This document shows positions 1-7,400 of a stretch of DNA of 7,671 nucleotides, piece after piece. The notes below the pieces were generated by a model, which ran no database searches, was not told the DNA's origin, and was given only the letters and a program-made list of their open reading frames with translations. Positions within the stretch are counted from its first letter, which is position 1, and every line of letters starts with the position of its first letter. This DNA comes from Lentimicrobiaceae bacterium (lineage in GTDB: Bacteria; Bacteroidota; Bacteroidia; Bacteroidales; JAGONC01). Position numbers and translations under genes: made by a program. The DNA lies in assembly GCA_030621075.1 (NCBI GenBank), contig JAUXII010000030.1, positions 1-7,671 of the forward strand, read 5' to 3'.

Positions 1-71
1 AAATACGAATCATCATATTTCGCATATAAAAAAAAGAATCATCTATTTGATGTGAATAACTTTGGTTTTTG

Positions 72-224
72 TTACTTCCCAAACAAAAACATTTCGATGC
101 CTTTCACAGCACGGTAGCCATCGGCAATAGCACTGATGGCATCAGCATGAGTATTGAATTTGAATTTTTCACCTACCTTTTCACCTAACCCTGTTTTTAT
201 TACCTTTGCGGGAAATAAAATCCA
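72..224 (-). pseudogene. Possible 3' remnant of an unidentified gene
   Basis: Read on the minus strand, this stretch is open for 50 codons and ends in TAA at 74-72. Its C-terminal part reads like ordinary protein (FNTHADAISAIADGY, then RAVKGIEMFLFGK). The frame is closed upstream by TGA at 227-225, and it contains no ATG, GTG or TTG except one ATG six codons before the stop, so it cannot be a complete gene. It overlaps the polA promoter region and stops just at the polA start codon. I do not recognise the family. It may be the tail of a gene whose front was lost when polA came to lie next to it, or a chance open frame: 50 codons without a stop is not rare at this base composition. No function is claimed. 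Confidence 0.25.
178..208 (+). promoter_or_regulatory. Candidate Bacteroidota-type promoter for polA
   Basis: TACCTTTG at 201-208 fits the Bacteroidota -7 consensus TAnnTTTG exactly. A weak -33 match, TTTT (consensus TTTG), lies at 178-181 with a 19-nt spacer. Transcription would start near 213-216, leaving a leader of about 10-14 nt before the ATG at 227. This placement puts the upstream in-frame TTG at 206 inside the promoter and so supports ATG 227 as the polA start. The -7 match is seen; its activity is inferred. Confidence 0.45.
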
Positions 225-226
225 TC

Positions 227-3019
227 ATGCCCCAGGAAAAAAAACTCTTTCTTCTCGATGCCATGGCTCTTATCTACCGGGCCTATTTTGCACTAAGTAA
301 AAACCCACGAATGACATCGTACGGCCTCAATACATCTGCCATTATTGGCTTTACCAATAGCTTGTACGATATCCTAAAAAATGAAAACCCAACACATATT
401 GCTGTGGCTTTCGATTCGAGAAAACCCACTCTACGGCACGAAGTATATAAAGAATACAAAGCCAATCGTGAAGAGATGCCCGAAGATATCGCCACTGCCC
501 TCCCCTACATCAAACGGCTGATAAAAGCATTCAACATACCTGTTTTAGCCGTGGAGGGCTATGAAGCAGACGACATTATCGGAACAGTAGCAAAACAAGC
601 CGAAAAAGAGGGATTCACCACGTATATGATGACTCCGGATAAGGATTTCGCTCAGCTGGTTTCTAACAATACATTCATCTACAAACCTGCCAGGATGGGA
701 AACAAGGCTGAGGTGCTTGGCGTAAAAGAAGTTTGTGAAAAATTCAACATCAATCGCCCCATACAGGTAACTGATATTCTTGGTTTGTGGGGAGATGCCT
801 CGGACAATATTCCCGGTGTTCCGGGTGTTGGTGAGAAAACAGCTAAAAAACTTATCGGTGAATTTGACACCATCGATAATCTGCTGCAAAATACCGGTAA
901 ATTAAAGGGGAGGTTGAAAGAAAATGTTGAAACGTATGGTGATCAGGCCCTGCTGTCGAAACAGTTGGCAACCATCATCCTTGATGTTCCGGTTAATTTT
1001 GACGAAGGAAAACTCTCTGTAACAGATCCTGATATTCCCGAATTAAAAAAACTCTTTAACGAATTGGAATTCAGGGTGTTTGCCAAAAGACTTTTTACTG
1101 ATCTCTCTTTGAAACAAAGTGACACCGGATCATCCGAAGAATTACAAAAGGTTCTTTTTACCGGTGCACATGAATCGGGAGATCTGTCTGAAGAAGAGGT
1201 AAATAAAGCCACTATTCAAACCACTGATCATACGTATCATCTAATCAACACAAAAGAAAAACGCGAAGCATTGATAAGGGCGCTGGCAGAACAACCCTCT
1301 TTTTGCTTTGACACAGAAACAACAGGGTTGGATGCCAATAACTCGGAACTTGTGGGTGTCTCATTTTCATTCAAACCGCATGAGGCTTATTATGTTCAAC
1401 TTCCTGATAATTATAACGAAACCCTGCAAATCATTACAGAATTCAAACCGGTTTTCGAGAATCCCGGTATTGAAAAAATCGGTCAAAACCTGAAGTTCGA
1501 TATTTCAATCCTTAAATGGTATGATATTGAAGTGAAAGGGAAACTATTTGACACCATGCTGGCTCATTACCTGCTTCAACCTGATATGCGCCATAACATG
1601 GATATACTGGCCGAATCGTACCTCAACTATAAACCGGTCCCCATTGAAGCATTAATAGGAAAAAAAGGAAAGGATCAGTTAAGTATCCGCCTTGTTGATA
1701 CGGATGTAATCAAAGAATATGCTGCAGAGGATGCTGATGTAACATTTCAGCTGAAACAGGTTTTTAAACCTTTACTGGAAGAGACAAAAACAATGGGCCT
1801 TTTTAATGAAATTGAAGTCCCGCTGGTTCCCGTCCTCGCATCTATGGAGGCTGAAGGCATTAATCTCGATACCAGGATTCTAAACGATTTCTCCATCCAA
1901 CTTGAAAAAGAGATCCAGCATCTGATAATAAACATACAGAGCCAGGCCGGCACTACATTTAATATTTCGTCACCAAAGCAACTTGGGGAGATCCTGTTTG
2001 AAAGGTTAAAAATTACCAACAAACCAAAACTGACACGGACCAAACAATACTCCACGGGTGAAGATGTGCTTCTCAAGCTTATAAACAGGCATCCAATTAT
2101 CAGAAATATTCTTGATTATCGCTCGCTTACCAAACTAAAGTCTACTTATGTGGATGCTCTTCCAGCGCTTGTCAACCCACGAACAGGAAGAATACATACG
2201 TCTTATAATCAGGCAGTTACTGCAACAGGCAGGTTGAGTTCCAATAAACCCAATCTTCAAAACATTCCCATTCGCACGGCGAGAGGCAGGGAAATTCGTA
2301 AAGCTTTTGTTCCACGCAGCTACGATTACATTCTGCTGGCGGCTGATTATTCGCAAATTGAGTTGCGAATTATTGCTGAGATGAGTGGTGATGAAGCCAT
2401 GCTGGAAGCTTTTATTAATAAAATTGACATTCATACAGCAACAGCTGCAAAGGTTTACGGGGTTGATATAAATGTTGTGAGCAAAGAGATGCGTCGCAAT
2501 GCCAAAACTGTTAACTTTGGTATTATTTACGGAATTTCAGCTTTTGGACTCTCTGAGCGCCTTAATATTTCCAGAAAAGAAGCTGCTGAGATTATCAATC
2601 AATATCTTTACAAATATCAGGGCATCCAGGATTATATGGATAAAACAATAGCTTTTGCCAGGGAAAACGGGTTTGTTGAAACTATGATGGGCAGAAGAAG
2701 ATATATTCGGGAAATTAATTCAGGAAATGCAACTGTGAGAGGGTTCTCCGAACGAAACGCCATCAATGCGCCTATTCAGGGATCAGCAGCTGATATGATT
2801 AAAATTGCCATGATCAATATTTTTAATGAATTTGAAAAACAAAAATTAAAAACAAAAATGATACTTCAGGTGCATGATGAATTGGTTTTTGATGCACACC
2901 GGGATGAACTCGATATTATTAGACCAATCATTGAAAATGAAATGAAAAATGCTATCACCATGAAAGTCCCGATTGAGGTTGATATTAATACCGGTGAGAA
3001 TTGGCTTGATGCGCATTAA
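227..3019 (+). CDS. polA: DNA polymerase I
   Basis: Family A DNA polymerase that removes RNA primers and fills gaps during replication and excision repair in the cytoplasm. The product is 930 residues (E. coli 928). The 5' nuclease domain (about 1-290) keeps the metal-binding acidic residues D11, D63, D115/D116, D138/D140 and D190/D193, followed by the helix-hairpin-helix GVPGVGEKTAKKL. The proofreading domain (about 340-520) has Exo I D362/E364 in FDTETTGLD, Exo II D425 in GQNLKFD, and Exo III Y498/D502 in YAAEDAD, so 3'-5' exonuclease activity should be intact. The polymerase domain (about 570-930) has motif A D707 (DYSQIELR), motif B R756, K760, F764 and Y768 (RRNAKTVNFGIIYG), and motif C D884/E885 (VHDE). 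F764 corresponds to E. coli F762, the type that discriminates against dideoxynucleotides. It ends in the typical GENW..AH. ATG 227 is preferred over TTG 206 because MPQEKKLFLLD is a normal family N-terminus and the upstream TTG lies in the promoter candidate. Nothing appears broken. Confidence 0.98.
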   Translation: MPQEKKLFLLDAMALIYRAYFALSKNPRMTSYGLNTSAIIGFTNSLYDILKNENPTHIAVAFDSRKPTLRHEVYKEYKANREEMPEDIATALPYIKRLIKAFNIPVLAVEGYEADDIIGTVAKQAEKEGFTTYMMTPDKDFAQLVSNNTFIYKPARMGNKAEVLGVKEVCEKFNINRPIQVTDILGLWGDASDNIPGVPGVGEKTAKKLIGEFDTIDNLLQNTGKLKGRLKENVETYGDQALLSKQLATIILDVPVNFDEGKLSVTDPDIPELKKLFNELEFRVFAKRLFTDLSLKQSDTGSSEELQKVLFTGAHESGDLSEEEVNKATIQTTDHTYHLINTKEKREALIRALAEQPSFCFDTETTGLDANNSELVGVSFSFKPHEAYYVQLPDNYNETLQIITEFKPVFENPGIEKIGQNLKFDISILKWYDIEVKGKLFDTMLAHYLLQPDMRHNMDILAESYLNYKPVPIEALIGKKGKDQLSIRLVDTDVIKEYAAEDADVTFQLKQVFKPLLEETKTMGLFNEIEVPLVPVLASMEAEGINLDTRILNDFSIQLEKEIQHLIINIQSQAGTTFNISSPKQLGEILFERLKITNKPKLTRTKQYSTGEDVLLKLINRHPIIRNILDYRSLTKLKSTYVDALPALVNPRTGRIHTSYNQAVTATGRLSSNKPNLQNIPIRTARGREIRKAFVPRSYDYILLAADYSQIELRIIAEMSGDEAMLEAFINKIDIHTATAAKVYGVDINVVSKEMRRNAKTVNFGIIYGISAFGLSERLNISRKEAAEIINQYLYKYQGIQDYMDKTIAFARENGFVETMMGRRRYIREINSGNATVRGFSERNAINAPIQGSAADMIKIAMINIFNEFEKQKLKTKMILQVHDELVFDAHRDELDIIRPIIENEMKNAITMKVPIEVDINTGENWLDAH

Positions 3020-3023
3020 GAAG

Positions 3024-3076
3024 TCAGCAGCGGAGCGAAGCGACGTCCGCCTCTGGCGGATCGGCAGTCGGCAGTC
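3024..3076 (+). repeat. Palindromic element inside TCGGCAG heptamer repeats
   Basis: A 30-nt GC-rich element (3031-3060) contains a perfect hairpin: TCCGCC at 3046-3051, loop TCT, GGCGGA at 3055-3060. It is preceded by GAGCGAAGCGA. It is bounded on the left by TCAGCAG (3024-3030) and on the right by two copies of TCGGCAG (3061-3074) plus TC. A second copy in the opposite orientation lies at 7408-7438 and matches over about 27 of 31 aligned positions with one gap. The element begins 11 bases after the polA stop. The hairpin could slow transcription or protect the polA mRNA 3' end, but no T-run follows it, so I do not call it a terminator. Confidence 0.8.
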
Positions 3077-3119
3077 CCGAGAAACTGTAAATCAAAATAC
3101 TTAAAATAAAAAATAAAAA

Positions 3120-4217
3120 ATGAACATTTATAGCGATAAGCGAGTCGTTTTAACGCTCGATGCAGGAGGCACAAACTTTGTGTTTAATGCTGTACAAGGC
3201 GGAGAAGTGATTCTACAACCTATTGTCTTGCCGGCGAAGCATGAAACCCTTGAAAAAGTGATGACAATGATGATCGATGGGTTCAGGGAAGTGAAAAGCC
3301 TGTTGAAACAACCTCCTGTTGCCATTAGTTTTGCTTTCCCAGGCCCGGCGGAATATGAAGCAGGCATAATCGGTGACCTTGAAAACCTGCCATTATTCCA
3401 AGGAGGTGTTGCCCTTGGTCCTATGCTTAATAAACAGTTCAATATTCCCGTTTTCATTAATAACGATGGTGATCTGTTTGCATATGGAGAAGCAATTGCC
3501 GGATTATTACCACGAATCAATGCTTTACTTGGTGATAGAGGAAGCCCTAAACAATTCCGAAACCTTTTCGGAGCCACTTTGGGTACCGGTTTTGGTGGAG
3601 GAATTGTGTCAAAAGGAGCCCTTTTTGCAGGCGATAACTCTGCCCAGGGAGAGATCAACAGGATGAGAAATAAATTATATCCGGAGTACAGCGTCGAGGA
3701 AAGCGTCAGCATTAGAGGAATTCAACGGGTTTATGCCCGTGAATCGGGAACAGAATCTCTTCATCTAACGCCAAAAGATATCTTTAAGATAGGCATGGAA
3801 CAAAAAAATGGTGACCAAAAAGCTGCACTTAACGCTTTTAAAGAGCTGGCAATCGTAGCCGGCGATTCTTTTGCCAATGCCATTACGCTTCTCGACGGCC
3901 TCGTAGTTATTGGCGGAGGGCTGTCGGGAGCTTATCCCCTTTTTCTCGAAAAGTTGGTTGATGAAATGAATCATCAATTTAGCACTGCCAATAACAGTCC
4001 ATTAGACCGCATGGAGCTCCGGGCTTTTAACCTGGAAGATGAACAAGAGCTGGAAATGTTCTTAACAGGCAATCTTAAGGAAATTACAATCCCATTCAGC
4101 CATAAAACCATCAAATATGATGTCATGAAACGGATTGGGGTCGGTATTTCACAATTGGGAACCAATAAGGCTGTATCCATAGGAGCTTATGCATTTGCCC
4201 TGAATCAGCTAACCTGA
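3120..4217 (+). CDS. ROK-family protein, sugar kinase-like, without the zinc motif
   Basis: A 365-residue cytoplasmic protein of the ROK branch of the ASKHA ATPase fold (bacterial glucokinases, N-acetylmannosamine kinases and relatives). Seen in order: an N-terminal phosphate loop LTLDAGGTNF (about 11-20); ISFAFPGP; the catalytic aspartate D116 in FINNDGD, where many relatives have NDA; the glycine loop GTGFGGGI (155-162); the sugar-contacting E178 in QGEINRM; and the adenosine loop VVIGGGLSGAYP (about 262-273). The usual ROK zinc site (E-x-G-H plus a CxCGxxGC-type cluster) is missing: the histidine position is NR (180-181) and the following region NKLYPEYSVEES has no cysteines. Sugar phosphorylation is therefore likely but the substrate is unknown, and a changed role cannot be excluded. 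There is no N-terminal helix-turn-helix, so it is not a ROK repressor of the XylR/NagC type. ATG 3120 follows an A-rich leader typical of the phylum. No clear promoter is visible in the 100-nt gap after polA, so read-through from polA is possible. Confidence 0.9.
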   Translation: MNIYSDKRVVLTLDAGGTNFVFNAVQGGEVILQPIVLPAKHETLEKVMTMMIDGFREVKSLLKQPPVAISFAFPGPAEYEAGIIGDLENLPLFQGGVALGPMLNKQFNIPVFINNDGDLFAYGEAIAGLLPRINALLGDRGSPKQFRNLFGATLGTGFGGGIVSKGALFAGDNSAQGEINRMRNKLYPEYSVEESVSIRGIQRVYARESGTESLHLTPKDIFKIGMEQKNGDQKAALNAFKELAIVAGDSFANAITLLDGLVVIGGGLSGAYPLFLEKLVDEMNHQFSTANNSPLDRMELRAFNLEDEQELEMFLTGNLKEITIPFSHKTIKYDVMKRIGVGISQLGTNKAVSIGAYAFALNQLT

Positions 4218-4282
4218 TCCCTTTCAGTTATTAATAATAAATTTATACTGGTTGTTTCCGATTTAAAATCAAAGATTATATA

Positions 4283-4290
4283 TAATTTTG
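4283..4290 (+). promoter_or_regulatory. Candidate -7 promoter box for the M14 peptidase gene
   Basis: TAATTTTG fits the Bacteroidota -7 consensus TAnnTTTG. No good -33 TTTG lies at the usual 19-21 nt spacing; the nearest TTG (4252-4254) is 28 nt away. Transcription would start around 4295-4298, just before the palindrome at 4301-4320, giving a leader of about 40 nt. A short inverted repeat, TTTGC/GCAAA with a 4-nt loop (4287-4300), overlaps the box end. Confidence 0.4.
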
Positions 4291-4300
4291 CCGCCGCAAA

Positions 4301-4320
4301 CCCACGACTTAAGTCGTGGG
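4301..4320. repeat. Perfect 20-bp palindrome in the 5' leader
   Basis: CCCACGACTT followed directly by its exact reverse complement AAGTCGTGGG. As single strand it could form an 8-bp stem closed by a TTAA loop; as duplex it is a fully symmetric site of the kind bound by a dimeric protein. It lies between the -7 candidate and the peptidase start codon and would sit at or near the mRNA 5' end. Possible roles are transcript protection, an operator, or a dispersed repetitive extragenic palindrome mobilised by an IS200-like (RAYT) transposase. The palindrome is certain; the role is not known. Confidence 0.9.
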
Positions 4321-4336
4321 ATTAATCAAAATCACC

Positions 4337-7300
4337 ATGAAAAAGATAACGATACTCTCATTTCTGATCATTCTATCTGTATGCAGTTACTCCCAGAATG
4401 GCTGGAGGACCGGTGAAATGGAAATCCGTGTAAACATTGGAGATCAAACCGAAGCAACTATTCTGAATCAATTAAAGCTCAATGGGGATGTTTATCAGGA
4501 TTACGCTATCCTGTATGTCATTCCATCTGAACTTGAAAAGCTAAATTTCGCAGGGCTGCAATATGAAATCCTGAAAAAAGATATGAATGAGTATTACCGT
4601 GACTTCTGGAATAACCGGGAAGCTTATCATACCTATCAGGAAATTATTGACCTGGCCGACAGCCTCGTTGAAAATTTCCCGGATATATGCCAGAAATATA
4701 TTTTTGGCACGTCAATTCAGGGCAGGCAACTTGCTGCATTGAAGATCAGTGACAATGTTAGTGTAGATGAGGCGGAGGCAGAAGTTATGTTTGACGGAGG
4801 CATTCATGGTGATGAGATCGGTTGTGCTGAAAATGTGATCCGTTTTGCCCGGCATCTTTGCCTGGAATACGGTAATAATTCATATATAACCGAATTAATT
4901 GACAACCGCGAAACATGGATATTTCTTATGGTTAACCCGGATGGAAGAGTTAACATGACCCGTACCAATGCAAATGGTGTGGACCTGAACCGCGACTGGA
5001 GTTATATGTGGGACGGCTGGGGAGGTAGCAGCGGCCCATGCTCCCAGGTTGAATCAAAAGCCCTCAGAGAATGTATGTACAACAATCAATTTGTTATTCA
5101 TACTACTTACCACAGCGGAACTGAATATATTTCTTATCCATGGAGTTACCGCCCTCAGATTGCTCCCGATAAAAATCATATTAATTTTCTGGCATCAATA
5201 TATTCTTCTGTATCAGGATATCCGAACCTCACATACGGCCAGGGATGCTCAGGCATGTACCCTATCAATGGCAGCACAAAAGATTCTAATTACGGCATCA
5301 TGGGATCGGTAAGCTGGTCGATGGAGATATCAAACAGCAAGCAACCCCCACCTTCACAGATTATGCTGTACTATAACCGTAACGTGCCTTCAATGGAAGC
5401 TATGATTGAGTACGCCGGATATGGGCTGGAAGGGATAATAACCGACGCCTTATCAGGCGATCCGGTAACAGCCGTTATTTTCGTTGATAATTATTTTCAA
5501 TGTTACAACGATCCTGAGGTTGGGGATTATCACAAATTTGTAAACCCGGGCACCTACACAATTACCGTCATTGCCAATGGATATGAAAGTCAGACAATAA
5601 ATAATGTTGTTGTGGTAGAAAATATTGTTACGGTTGCCCATTTCGAGCTTCAACCTACTGTTGGGCATTATGCTTATAAAATAGCAAGCTGCCAGATACC
5701 CGGGAATAATGATTCGGATGAAGCTAATACTCCAGCTGTTTTTGGTGCTCCTGATGATATAAATTACTCCATAGGCAAAAGTGGATGGATTGTTCTTGAT
5801 ATGCAGTATCCTTTGCTGGATGGCCCCGGAAATGATTTCATTGTTTACGAAGGTGACTATACACCTGAAGGATTTTCCTGTTTTGCCGGAGAAACGATGG
5901 ACGGCCCCTGGACCCTGATCGGGGAAGGTGAAGGAACAACGGAATTTGATTTTATCGATGCAGGAATTCCGGAAGCTCAATACATAAAGATCGTTGATGA
6001 TGGTGATGGAAGTGCTTCTGGTCCGAATATTGGATTTGACCTTGACGCCATTCAGGCCTTTGAGCAAATATCAGGTGTTTATCTTACCCTGTTTGACTAT
6101 TTTATTGATGACTCCAATGGCAATGGCAATGGGAGGATTGATCCGGGGGAAACAGTTACTGTCATAATCAGATTAAGGAATAACGGTGATGTTACAGCTG
6201 AAAACACAACCGGTGTTATCAGCATAAACCCGACATTTGTGACCATTGATGAGGGATCCGATATTTTCGGGGACCTATCACAGGGAGAAACCGGTGAAGG
6301 CATTTTTGTCATTACTGCAAGTGACCTCACACCTCCCGGTTACTCATTCATAATGGATCTCGATATAGCAGCTAATAATGGAACATATCTTAACAATTAT
6401 CAACTCTCTTTTTCCGTTGGTGTGGTTACCGAAGATTGGGAAACAGGTGATTTTAGCTCTTATAACTGGGTACATGGGGGATCGGCTCCCTGGTTTATCA
6501 CAGATATAAATGAATTTGAAGGCATCTATTGCGCTCAATCAGGCAGCATAAACGACCAGCATACTTCAGAGTTATCCTTAACCCTCGATGTTTTGTATGG
6601 TGGATCGATCTCTTTCTTCAGGAAAGTTTCTTCTGAGCCAAGTTATGATTTCCTGGAATTTTACATCGATAATAATTTGATGGACAGATGGTCGGGCGAA
6701 AGTGACTGGGAAGAGGTAAGTTATATGGTCAGCCAGGGAAACCATATCTTTCGTTGGGTTTATTCAAAAGACTACTCCGTTGCTAATGGAAGTGACTGTG
6801 GCTGGATTGATTACATTGTCTTCCCTCCTATTTATCTTGACGACATGGGAGTGCTGACCGGCACGGTTACGGATAATTCTACCGGCCTCCCTATTGAAGG
6901 GGTTTCCGTTGGGGGTATTACTTACACAGATGTTGATGGGTATTATTTCCTTGACCTTATGAGCGGTGATTACGAGATATGTGCCACTCATGACGCTTAT
7001 GAAACACTTTGCCTTCCCACAACCATTGTTGCTAATGAAACCGCAACCCTTGATTTCGTACTTCTTCCTGCAACTTCATTAGAGGAAAATGAGTCAGGTT
7101 TAGGGTCTTTAATAAATATTCCAAACCCCACCTGCGGGATATCAGATATCCGATATCTGATATCAGATATCAGATATGTTAAGTTAGGGGTATTAAATAT
7201 ACATGGCAAAGAGATCGCTACACTGGTGGATGAAGAGCAGGCGGCAGGGGAATATTCCATACATTTTGATGGCTCTGATTTGCCTGGCGGAATCTATTTT

Positions 7301-7357
7301 CTCAGGCTTCAGGCTGGTGATTGGGTTGAAACGGCTAAGATGATATTATTGAGGTAA
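4337..7357 (+). CDS. Secreted M14 zinc carboxypeptidase with T9SS sorting domain
   Basis: A 1006-residue exported metallocarboxypeptidase, expected to trim C-terminal residues from peptides at the cell surface or outside. Order: signal peptide 1-20 (MKKITILSFLIILSVCSYSQ); propeptide-like region about 21-90; M14 catalytic domain about 92-358 with zinc ligands H157 and E160 (IHGDE) and H259 (YHSGTEYISYPW), substrate-binding N218/R219 (VDLNRDW) and catalytic E330 (SWSMEIS). Then come a carboxypeptidase regulatory-like beta domain (about 362-440), an unassigned beta domain (444-579), a CARDB-like domain (about 581-695) with an acidic loop DSNGNGNGRIDPGE that could bind calcium, a MAM/cleaved-adhesin-like jelly roll (about 695-832), a second regulatory-like domain (about 838-911), and a type A T9SS C-terminal domain (about 925-1006, IPNP ... 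GGIYFLRL ... KMILLR). All catalytic residues are present, so activity is expected; specificity cannot be read. ATG 4337 is chosen over GTG 4316 because it starts the signal peptide directly and GTG 4316 lies in the palindrome. The NGNGNG stretch is encoded by three exact CAATGG hexamers (6115-6132). A repeat invades the sorting domain at 7138-7177. Confidence 0.95.
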   Translation: MKKITILSFLIILSVCSYSQNGWRTGEMEIRVNIGDQTEATILNQLKLNGDVYQDYAILYVIPSELEKLNFAGLQYEILKKDMNEYYRDFWNNREAYHTYQEIIDLADSLVENFPDICQKYIFGTSIQGRQLAALKISDNVSVDEAEAEVMFDGGIHGDEIGCAENVIRFARHLCLEYGNNSYITELIDNRETWIFLMVNPDGRVNMTRTNANGVDLNRDWSYMWDGWGGSSGPCSQVESKALRECMYNNQFVIHTTYHSGTEYISYPWSYRPQIAPDKNHINFLASIYSSVSGYPNLTYGQGCSGMYPINGSTKDSNYGIMGSVSWSMEISNSKQPPPSQIMLYYNRNVPSMEAMIEYAGYGLEGIITDALSGDPVTAVIFVDNYFQCYNDPEVGDYHKFVNPGTYTITVIANGYESQTINNVVVVENIVTVAHFELQPTVGHYAYKIASCQIPGNNDSDEANTPAVFGAPDDINYSIGKSGWIVLDMQYPLLDGPGNDFIVYEGDYTPEGFSCFAGETMDGPWTLIGEGEGTTEFDFIDAGIPEAQYIKIVDDGDGSASGPNIGFDLDAIQAFEQISGVYLTLFDYFIDDSNGNGNGRIDPGETVTVIIRLRNNGDVTAENTTGVISINPTFVTIDEGSDIFGDLSQGETGEGIFVITASDLTPPGYSFIMDLDIAANNGTYLNNYQLSFSVGVVTEDWETGDFSSYNWVHGGSAPWFITDINEFEGIYCAQSGSINDQHTSELSLTLDVLYGGSISFFRKVSSEPSYDFLEFYIDNNLMDRWSGESDWEEVSYMVSQGNHIFRWVYSKDYSVANGSDCGWIDYIVFPPIYLDDMGVLTGTVTDNSTGLPIEGVSVGGITYTDVDGYYFLDLMSGDYEICATHDAYETLCLPTTIVANETATLDFVLLPATSLEENESGLGSLINIPNPTCGISDIRYLISDIRYVKLGVLNIHGKEIATLVDEEQAAGEYSIHFDGSDLPGGIYFLRLQAGDWVETAKMILLR
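7138..7177. repeat. Self-complementary GATATC-rich repeat within the T9SS domain
   Basis: A 40-nt stretch built from GATATC and CAGATAT pieces. Two 13-nt arms (7138-7150 and 7152-7164) are exact reverse complements around a single C, and 7165-7177 repeats part of the first arm. In the peptidase frame it gives two 7-codon units, ISDIRYL and ISDIRYV, at residues about 935-948, just after the PNP motif of the sorting domain. Because the DNA is nearly palindromic, the opposite strand also reads YLISDIRYRISDI. The peptide occupies the place where type A sorting domains normally have a beta strand, so the domain appears still complete. Confidence 0.85.
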
Positions 7358-7364
7358 TGGGTTT

Positions 7365-7394
7365 GTAGGCGGTAGGCGGTAGCCAGTAGCCGGC
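7365..7394. repeat. GTAGGCG/GTAGCCR heptamer array
   Basis: Four consecutive 7-nt units begin 7 bases after the peptidase stop: GTAGGCG, GTAGGCG, GTAGCCA, GTAGCCG, followed by GC. All four share GTAG and differ only in the last three bases. The array is intergenic, and I see no promoter or terminator in it. Confidence 0.85.
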
Positions 7395-7400
7395 AATGAA

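Noticed and set aside
7..43. 8-nt direct repeat GAATCATC at 7-14 and 36-43
   Set aside because: It is short and AT-rich, with no associated gene or structure; chance is likely.
57..64. TAACTTTG, a second perfect TAnnTTTG match upstream of polA
   Set aside because: No -33 element is near it and it would give a leader of about 155 nt; the box at 201-208 is better placed.
206..226. TTG start giving polA seven extra residues
   Set aside because: The TTG overlaps the TACCTTTG promoter box, and the family N-terminus fits ATG 227.
3046..3060. GC-rich hairpin after polA as an intrinsic terminator
   Set aside because: The stem is only 6 bp and no T-run follows; the same hairpin recurs at 7408-7423 also without a T-run in either orientation.
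3128..3712. 194-codon open frame on the minus strand
   Set aside because: It is antisense to the ROK gene, has no recognisable motifs, and the plus-strand frame has clear family motifs throughout.
4316..4336. GTG start extending the M14 peptidase by seven residues
   Set aside because: It lies within the palindrome and would put uncharged residues ahead of a well-formed signal peptide beginning at ATG 4337.
4382..4387. Cys16 of the M14 protein as a lipobox cysteine
   Set aside because: The context LSVC has Val just before Cys, which is unusual for lipoproteins, and a T9SS tail with a signal peptidase I site at Gln20 fits better.
5453..6067. 204-codon open frame on the minus strand
   Set aside because: It is antisense to the M14 protein's beta domains; its composition (rich in I, N and R) is typical of a shadow frame.
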